DNA of 10,680 nucleotides from Alphaproteobacteria bacterium. Its GTDB lineage: Bacteria > Pseudomonadota > Alphaproteobacteria > RS24. Location of the stretch: positions 1 to 10,680 of the forward strand of contig RFZE01000040.1 of NCBI GenBank assembly GCA_009920875.1. Reading direction: 5' to 3'. Below are positions 6,707 through 10,680 of the stretch, in pieces (the stretch's first letter is position 1; each line of letters opens with the position of its first letter). A program made the position numbers and the translations under genes. A model generated the notes under the pieces. The model was given only the letters and a program-made list of their open reading frames with translations, had not been told where the DNA came from and searched no databases.

Positions 6707-6794
6707 TGGTGGCCTCGGACGGACTCGAACCGTCACGCTCTAATCGAGCCGCAGATTTTAAGTCTGCTGTGTCTACCAATTCCACCACGAGGCC
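6707..6794 (-). tRNA. tRNA-Leu(TAA)
   Basis: On the minus strand the sequence folds as a class II tRNA. The acceptor stem is GGCCTCG (from 6794) with CGAGGCC, the discriminator is A and CCA is encoded (6709-6707). The anticodon stem GCAGA/TCTGC holds the loop CTTAAAA, giving anticodon TAA, which reads UUA and UUG. A long variable arm follows, then the T-arm with GGTTCGAGTCC. Length is 88 nt with CCA. It lies 40 bases after the metallo-hydrolase stop on the same strand, and its 3' end is duplicated at 6587-6604. Confidence 0.96.
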
Positions 6795-6810
6795 GCGCCG
6801 GAAAGCGCTT

Positions 6811-6838
6811 TCTATAACATGAATTGCCGCGCCGTCAG
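6811..6838 (-). promoter_or_regulatory. Candidate tRNA-Leu promoter, with adjacent palindrome
   Basis: On the minus strand CTGACG (6838-6833, overlapping the upstream gene's stop) and TATAGA (6816-6811) are 16 bases apart, which would start transcription about ten bases before the tRNA. A perfect 12-base palindrome GAAAGCGCTTTC (6801-6812) covers the predicted start site. Pattern match only. Confidence 0.35.
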
Positions 6839-7923
6839 TTGGAAATATCCTGCATTTTCAGGGTTTCGCCGATTTTCATCACCAAGGACTGATTGCCCGC
6901 CGCTTCGACAAAACGCTGGCGTGGTTCATCGAACGGCTCAAACGACAAAATGAAGGTGCCCCAATGCATCGGCACCATACGCTTGCAGCCGACCTCGCGG
7001 CCCATATCAACGCCGCCTTCCGGATCCATATGCGCACCGCGCATGAAGTCACGCGGCGCATAAGCGCCAATGCTCATCAGGCCGAGATCGCAACCACCAT
7101 GATTATCGCTCATATGCTGACCGATTTCGTTGAACAGGCTGGGATGGGTTTCGGTATCACCGGTATGAAACACCGAGCGGCCACCGGCAGAAAAGCCATA
7201 GGACATCCACAAAGTGCGATTAATGTCGAAGAGCGAGCGGTTCGACCAATGCACGGCGGGATAAGCGGTCAGTTTGAAATCGCCATTATCCGACGGCAAG
7301 CGCACCTCATCATACCAATCGACCTCACGCACATCGCCATAGCCCTTGAAATATTTGCCCAGCCCCAAAGGCACCACGGCGGTAATACGCTCTTTATTGG
7401 GCAGCTTGTCGAGCGTCGCCGTGTCGAGATGGTCATAATGCGCGTGGCTGATGACCACCACATCAATCGGCGGCAAATCTTCAATAAACAGACCGGGCGG
7501 CACAAGACGCGCCGGGCCGGTAAAAGAAACCGGACTGGCGCGGCGCGAAAACACCGGATCGGTCAACACATTGACGCCATCGAGACGCACCAGAAATGTC
7601 GCATGGCCAATCCAGCTGACGAAATCATCATCGCCTATTGCCGCCAATTGCGCTTTTGCGGCGTCGCGCTTTATCGCATGGTCGCGCGGAATGCTCGGCG
7701 CTTCGCTGACGGCATTGCGCCATATGGCTTGACTGAAAAATTTCATGCGGCGGGTAAAGGGAATGGTGCGCTTGGGGCTGTCAGGCGGATTGCGAAAACC
7801 GTTTTCCAAATGATGATAGGGCGCATCGCCGCCCAGCGGGCGACCGACATTGCTGCCACAGGCCGACAGCAACACACCCAAGCCAAATACCAATGCGAGT
7901 CCCGCTACTACTGACATTTTCAT
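6835..7923 (-). CDS. NAPE-PLD-like MBL-fold metallo-hydrolase, lipoprotein
   Basis: A 362-residue metallo-beta-lactamase-fold hydrolase. Numbering from the ATG at 7923, a lipoprotein signal peptide ends in the lipobox LSAC (Cys22). Gly rather than Asp follows Cys, which predicts outer-membrane sorting. The mature part has WIGHATFLVRLDGVNVLTDP (104-123), the metal motif SHAHYDHLD (His160, His162, Asp164, His165), AVHWSNRS, HTGDTE and MHWGTF. This order is typical of the N-acyl-phosphatidylethanolamine phospholipase D/UlaG-like branch; a phospholipid-derived or other phosphodiester/lactone substrate is possible but unproven. The frame is open to a TTG at 7941. GAGG five bases before 7923 and the signal peptide shape decide the start. 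The tRNA-Leu follows 40 bases downstream. Confidence 0.9.
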   Translation of the reverse strand: MKMSVVAGLALVFGLGVLLSACGSNVGRPLGGDAPYHHLENGFRNPPDSPKRTIPFTRRMKFFSQAIWRNAVSEAPSIPRDHAIKRDAAKAQLAAIGDDDFVSWIGHATFLVRLDGVNVLTDPVFSRRASPVSFTGPARLVPPGLFIEDLPPIDVVVISHAHYDHLDTATLDKLPNKERITAVVPLGLGKYFKGYGDVREVDWYDEVRLPSDNGDFKLTAYPAVHWSNRSLFDINRTLWMSYGFSAGGRSVFHTGDTETHPSLFNEIGQHMSDNHGGCDLGLMSIGAYAPRDFMRGAHMDPEGGVDMGREVGCKRMVPMHWGTFILSFEPFDEPRQRFVEAAGNQSLVMKIGETLKMQDISN

Positions 7924-7948
7924 TTCCGCCTCTTTCGTCAACCCATAG

Positions 7949-7977
7949 AAAAACGGCGGCCTGAAAGACCGCCGTTA
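7949..7977 (-). terminator. Rho-independent terminator of the small secreted-protein gene
   Basis: AACGGCGG (7952-7959) and CCGCCGTT (7969-7976) form a perfect eight-base stem with a nine-base loop. Read on the minus strand the stem runs into TTTTT. It lies 20 bases after the stop at 7998 and just before the metallo-hydrolase start, so it should end the small gene's transcript and separate it from the lipoprotein gene. Confidence 0.8.
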
Positions 7978-7997
7978 ATCATTATAGGTCGAAAAGC

Positions 7998-8243
7998 TTA
8001 GTTTTCCAGACCTTGCCATACCGGCCAGCATTTGCTGCCGGCTTTTGAAGCAACAGCAGCTTGCGCGGCTTTTGCATTATCGCCGGCTTGTGTGGCGGTG
8101 TAGTCATCTTTACCGGTGCACCACACATAGAATTTGTGGTTGCCCGATTGTGACATGGCATCAAAGCTTGAGTTCAAGGCAATAGCGGCATTTGGTAGAG
8201 CGAACATGGCGGCTACGGCCAGAGCAGAAACAGTCTTTTTCAT
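7998..8243 (-). CDS. Small secreted two-cysteine protein, function unknown
   Basis: An 81-residue protein that I do not recognise. MKKTVSALAVAAMFALPNAA is a standard Sec signal peptide with likely cleavage after AIA (residue 22). The mature part, about 59 residues, has FYVWCTGKDDYTA, an Ala-rich helical stretch (residues 57-68) and KCWPVWQGLEN at the end. Cys42 and Cys72 could form one disulfide in the periplasm. The start is decided by a near-perfect GGGAGG Shine-Dalgarno five bases before the ATG at 8243; an upstream in-frame ATG at 8285 would bury the signal peptide and is unlikely. With a strong ribosome site and its own terminator it looks like a single-gene, well-expressed unit. Confidence 0.8.
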   Translation of the reverse strand: MKKTVSALAVAAMFALPNAAIALNSSFDAMSQSGNHKFYVWCTGKDDYTATQAGDNAKAAQAAVASKAGSKCWPVWQGLEN

Positions 8244-8322
8244 AAGAACCTCCCTAATTGGTAGAGATACTCTGCGCATTTTCATCGCAAAAGAAAATTA
8301 AATTTTTTGTTAGGTTTTGCCT

Positions 8323-9105
8323 TTAACCCTTCAAAAACTCGGCCGGTGGTGGACGCTCAATCAAAGCCATGCCCATATCGGCAAATTGTTGCTTCACCGC
8401 CGCTTCAACTTCAGCCAGCGCCGCCACATCGCGGCCCCGCGCCACCACGCTGACCCCTGCCCCATCAGCGCCGTAAAACGGATAAAGACCAATACTGACT
8501 TGCGGATGCTCGCCTTGCAGTTTTTCCATTGCCTCGGCGATCGCGCCTTCCGGCACTTGCGCGGTAATGGTGACGGAGGAAAGTTTTTCACCGCCCTCCA
8601 AAGTCGGCAAAATATTTTCCATCATCGCTTGCATGATTTTCGGCACACCGGCCATGACATGCACATTGCCGATGCGAAAGCCGGGCGCGGTCGACACCGG
8701 ATTGTCAATCAGGCTGGCGCCGTCAGGAATGCGCGCCATGCGGGCGCGCGCCGCGTTAAACTCAATGCCCTGCGCCTCATAATGCGCTTCCAGCAATTGC
8801 GTAGCCAGCGGATGCATGTCCAGCGACACACCGAAAGCCGCCGCAATACAGTCGGCGGTAATATCGTCATGCGTCGGGCCAATACCGCCGGAGGTGAAGA
8901 CATAAGTATATTTTGCGCGCAGCGCATTGACCGCATCGACAATCTCGTCTTGCGCGTCAGGCACGATCCGCACTTCTTTCATATCAATGCCAATCTCGCC
9001 CAGCGCATTGCCGACAAAGGCGAGGTTTTTATCTTGCGTGCGCCCTGACAAGACTTCATTGCCGATAATCAGCATGGCAGCAGTAATTTGTTTCTTATCT
9101 GTCAT
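8323..9105 (-). CDS. CinA-like molybdopterin-binding (MoCF) domain protein
   Basis: A 260-residue protein with an N-terminal MoCF/MoaB-type domain. IIGNEVLSGRTQDKN is at 13-27 and the signature TSGGIGPTHDDIT at 71-83. It matches the N-terminal part of competence/damage-inducible protein CinA (COG1058), without the C-terminal nicotinamide-nucleotide amidase domain. Standalone versions are common in alphaproteobacteria. Relatives act in molybdopterin chemistry or as nucleotide pyrophosphatases (ADP-ribose or FAD); the actual reaction is unclear. The frame stays open to 9585, but that part runs antisense through map. An AAGGA site eight bases before the ATG at 9105 and the family N-terminus fix the start. 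It diverges from map across a 117-base region. Confidence 0.92.
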   Translation of the reverse strand: MTDKKQITAAMLIIGNEVLSGRTQDKNLAFVGNALGEIGIDMKEVRIVPDAQDEIVDAVNALRAKYTYVFTSGGIGPTHDDITADCIAAAFGVSLDMHPLATQLLEAHYEAQGIEFNAARARMARIPDGASLIDNPVSTAPGFRIGNVHVMAGVPKIMQAMMENILPTLEGGEKLSSVTITAQVPEGAIAEAMEKLQGEHPQVSIGLYPFYGADGAGVSVVARGRDVAALAEVEAAVKQQFADMGMALIERPPPAEFLKG

Positions 9106-9137
9106 TGAAATTTTCCTTCTTCGGCGCAATTTAGCTT

Positions 9138-9167
9138 TTGGACGCCATATGACAAGCCGCATATAGC
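9138..9167 (+). promoter_or_regulatory. Candidate map promoter
   Basis: In the divergent region, TTGGAC (9138-9143) and TATAGC (9162-9167) are 18 bases apart and would start transcription about 50 bases before map. The match to consensus is only partial. Confidence 0.25.
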
Positions 9168-9222
9168 AGCCTTGTCGACAGGCAACGCGCCAATGTGGTA
9201 ATGAACGGGTCGGAGAAAAAGA

Positions 9223-10053
9223 ATGAACTTCATTGAAGCCAGCCTTGCACCGTTGAAGAATACGGGCCAAATCAAAATCCATACGCAAGCGGATTTTGAC
9301 GGCATGCGCACGGTTGGCCGCATGGCGGCGCAAACGCTGGATATGTTGGGCGAATTCGTCAAACCCGGCGTCACCACCGGTTTTCTCGACGATAAAGCGG
9401 TTGAAATTATCTGCGATTTGGGCGCCGTCCCTGCCCCGCTTAATTATCGCGGCTTTTTGAAATCCATTTGCACCTCCATCAATCATGTCGTTTGCCACGG
9501 CATTCCGAGCGATAAAATACTGCGCGAAGGCGACATTATGAATGTCGATGTGACGCTTTATCATGAAGGCTGGCATGGCGACCACAGCCGCATGTATGCG
9601 CTCGGCAAAACTTCAGTGAAAGCGCAAAAACTGATGGATGTGACCTATGACGCGATGATGCAAGGCATTGAAGCGGCGCGCCCGGGCGCGACTTTGGGCG
9701 ATATCGGTCACGCCATTCAATCTTATGCAGAAGTGCAACGCTTGGCCGTGGTGCGCGATTTTTGCGGGCATGGGCTGGGGCGTATTTTCCACGATACCCC
9801 GAATATTTTGCATTATGGCCGTTCCGGCGAGGGGCTGACCTTACGCGAAGGCATGTTCTTCACCATTGAGCCGATGCTCAATCTCGGCAAACCGGCGGTC
9901 AAAATTCTCGGTGATGGCTGGACGGCAGTCACCCGCGACCGCACTTTATCGGCGCAATATGAACATTCGGTCGGCATTACCGCCACCGGCTGCGAGATTT
10001 TCACCAAGTCCCTTAACGGCAGCGACACACCGCACAAAAACCCGTCCTGCTAG
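9223..10053 (+). CDS. map: Type I methionine aminopeptidase
   Basis: Removes the initiator methionine from new proteins in the cytoplasm, acting at the ribosome exit. It is 276 residues, slightly longer than the E. coli enzyme, with no N-terminal zinc-finger extension. All metal ligands are present: Asp109 (NVDVT), Asp120 (GDHSRM), His183 (FCGHGLG), Glu216 (FTIEPM) and Glu247 (YEHSVG). The substrate-binding His is His92 in NHVVCHGIP. A GGAG Shine-Dalgarno seven bases upstream supports the ATG at 9223. An AGGAGG site overlaps the stop codon but leads only to a 12-codon frame. The next real gene is purB, 155 bases downstream. Confidence 0.97.
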   Translation: MNFIEASLAPLKNTGQIKIHTQADFDGMRTVGRMAAQTLDMLGEFVKPGVTTGFLDDKAVEIICDLGAVPAPLNYRGFLKSICTSINHVVCHGIPSDKILREGDIMNVDVTLYHEGWHGDHSRMYALGKTSVKAQKLMDVTYDAMMQGIEAARPGATLGDIGHAIQSYAEVQRLAVVRDFCGHGLGRIFHDTPNILHYGRSGEGLTLREGMFFTIEPMLNLGKPAVKILGDGWTAVTRDRTLSAQYEHSVGITATGCEIFTKSLNGSDTPHKNPSC

Positions 10054-10101
10054 GAGGCCGACGTGCAGGAAAAACAACAAAAACCGATATTAGACAATTA
10101 A
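10045..10101 (+). other. Orphan strong ribosome site and 12-codon frame after map, inside a hairpin
   Basis: AGGAGG (10052-10057) overlaps the map TAG stop and sits five bases before a GTG (10063). That GTG opens a frame of only 12 codons (read as MQEKQQKPILDN), ending in TAA at 10099-10101. TCCTGC (10045-10050) and GCAGGA (10065-10070) form a six-base stem with the ribosome site in its loop and the G of the GTG at its base. It may be a leader peptide, the relic of a lost downstream gene, or chance. Confidence 0.35.
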
Positions 10102-10172
10102 ACAACAAGATTCGAAAAATAAAAACATTTGTTCCACTGCTAAAAGTTGACCTTCGTCTTTCACCCCTGCGC

Positions 10173-10188
10173 CGACTCTGGTAAGTCG
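10173..10188 (+). other. Stem-loop in the purB leader
   Basis: CGACT and AGTCG form a five-base stem with a six-base loop about ten bases before the purB Shine-Dalgarno. It is not followed by a T-run. The rest of the 155-base map-purB gap holds no gene and no clear promoter or riboswitch that I can recognise. Confidence 0.2.
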
Positions 10189-10208
10189 AAACGACAAGGA
10201 GAGTTCCG

Positions 10209-10680
10209 ATGATTCCACGCTATGCCCGCCCCGATATGACCGCCCTTTGGGAGGCCGAAATCCGCTTCTCCATATGGTTGGAAATCGAGACGCATGCGAT
10301 GGACGCAATGGTAAAATTGGGCATTGTGCCAGAGGATGCAGCCAAAGCGGTGCGCGAAAAAGGCGGCTTTGACGTTGACCGCATTGATGAAATTGAGCGC
10401 GAAGTCAAACATGATGTCATCGCCTTTTTGACCAGCCTGTCAGAACATGTCGGACCCGAAGCTCGCTTTGTACATCAGGGCATGACCTCGTCTGATGTGC
10501 TCGATACGTGTTTCAATGTGCAGCTTGTCCGCGCCAGCGATATTTTGCTCGACGATATGGATGCGCTGCTCGGCGCTCTGAAAAAGCGCGCAATGGAACA
10601 TAAAATGACGGCGACCATCGGGCGCAGCCACGGCATTCACGCCGAACCGACGACTTTTGGCCTGAAACTGGCGCAAGCCT
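10209..10680 (+). CDS. purB: Adenylosuccinate lyase, partial (N-terminal 157 residues)
   Basis: Catalyses two fumarate-releasing steps of purine synthesis: SAICAR to AICAR and adenylosuccinate to AMP. The visible part begins MIPRYARPDM, where Arg4 and Tyr5 contact substrate in the family, and continues with EVKHDV (65-70), HQGMTSSDVLDT (89-100) and GRSHGIHAEPTTFG (138-151, with His141 a catalytic candidate). This layout is the Bacillus/alphaproteobacterial type rather than the E. coli type. AAGGAG five to seven bases before the ATG at 10209 supports the start. The gene runs off the right edge; about two thirds is not visible. Confidence 0.97.
   Translation, partial: MIPRYARPDMTALWEAEIRFSIWLEIETHAMDAMVKLGIVPEDAAKAVREKGGFDVDRIDEIEREVKHDVIAFLTSLSEHVGPEARFVHQGMTSSDVLDTCFNVQLVRASDILLDDMDALLGALKKRAMEHKMTATIGRSHGIHAEPTTFGLKLAQA

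Larger units (their letters stand above)
6587..6722. repeat. 18-bp direct repeat of the tRNA-Leu 3' end (att-like pair)
   Basis: GATGGTGGCCTCGGACGG occurs exactly at 6587-6604 and 6705-6722, 118 bases apart and in the same orientation. The right copy is the 3' end of the tRNA-Leu gene: T-arm 3' edge, acceptor strand, discriminator and encoded CCA, plus two bases beyond. The left copy is not part of a tRNA. Duplication of a tRNA 3' end is what tyrosine-recombinase integration leaves behind. No integrase or other gene lies between the copies, so at most a remnant is present. Confidence 0.7.

Noticed and set aside
6964..7914. Plus-strand open frame of 316 codons
   Set aside because: It is the antisense shadow of the metallo-hydrolase lipoprotein gene; the sequence is His/Ile/Arg-rich and resembles no known domain.
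8317..9048. Plus-strand open frame of 243 codons
   Set aside because: It is antisense to the CinA-like gene, with His/Arg-rich shadow composition and no ribosome site.
9106..9585. N-terminal extension of the CinA-like frame to 420 codons
   Set aside because: The extension is antisense to map and crosses its promoter. The MoCF domain and a ribosome site both begin at 9105.
10147..10180. purB promoter with -35 box TTGACC
   Set aside because: The -35 match is good, but no acceptable -10 box lies at 16-18 bases.
1..10680. CRISPR array, insertion sequence, prophage or defence genes
   Set aside because: No spaced repeat series, transposase, integrase or phage-type gene was seen in any frame; the only mobile-element trace is the tRNA-end repeat.

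Overview
The window looks like chromosomal DNA from an alphaproteobacterium. The markers are a DUF3126-type small protein beside cysE, a 62-residue CHCC zinc-finger protein of the kind related to mitochondrial complex I subunit NDUFS6, and an alphaproteobacterial-style CinA/molybdopterin-domain protein. Base composition is moderately GC-rich by eye. I cannot fix the genus from the sequence alone. Most genes have clear Shine-Dalgarno sites, and genes are tightly packed on both strands; no gap exceeds about 160 bases.

Layout. Positions 1-1775 (minus strand) form a probable operon: serine O-acetyltransferase cysE, a short-chain dehydrogenase/reductase (SDR), then the start of a DUF3126 protein that runs off the left edge. 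An 80-base divergent region separates cysE from a four-gene plus-strand cluster (1856-5547): alpha/beta hydrolase, crotonase-fold protein, second SDR and M20 amidohydrolase. These are joined by a 4-base overlap, a 2-base gap and a 10-base gap. The cluster looks like a catabolic pathway with an unknown substrate. Its crotonase lacks both glutamates used by enoyl-CoA hydratases.

From 5632 to 6800 the region is less ordered. The CHCC zinc-finger gene is followed by a broken membrane-anchored alpha/beta hydrolase, which has an internal deletion of very roughly 100 codons and a change of reading frame. Next comes a palindrome-rich stretch of about 100 bases flanked by an 18-base direct repeat. The right copy of that repeat is the 3' end of a tRNA-Leu(TAA) gene on the minus strand, an arrangement like the scar of an integrative element.

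From 6835 to 9105 the minus strand carries an outer-membrane-type lipoprotein with a NAPE-PLD-like metallo-beta-lactamase fold, a small secreted two-cysteine protein of unknown function with its own terminator, and a CinA-like molybdopterin-domain protein. On the plus strand, methionine aminopeptidase (map) diverges from the last of these. The start of adenylosuccinate lyase (purB) runs off the right edge.

The housekeeping parts (cysteine synthesis, N-terminal Met removal, purine synthesis, Leu tRNA) are ordinary. The parts worth attention are the four-gene catabolic cluster and the tRNA/palindrome/pseudogene segment.
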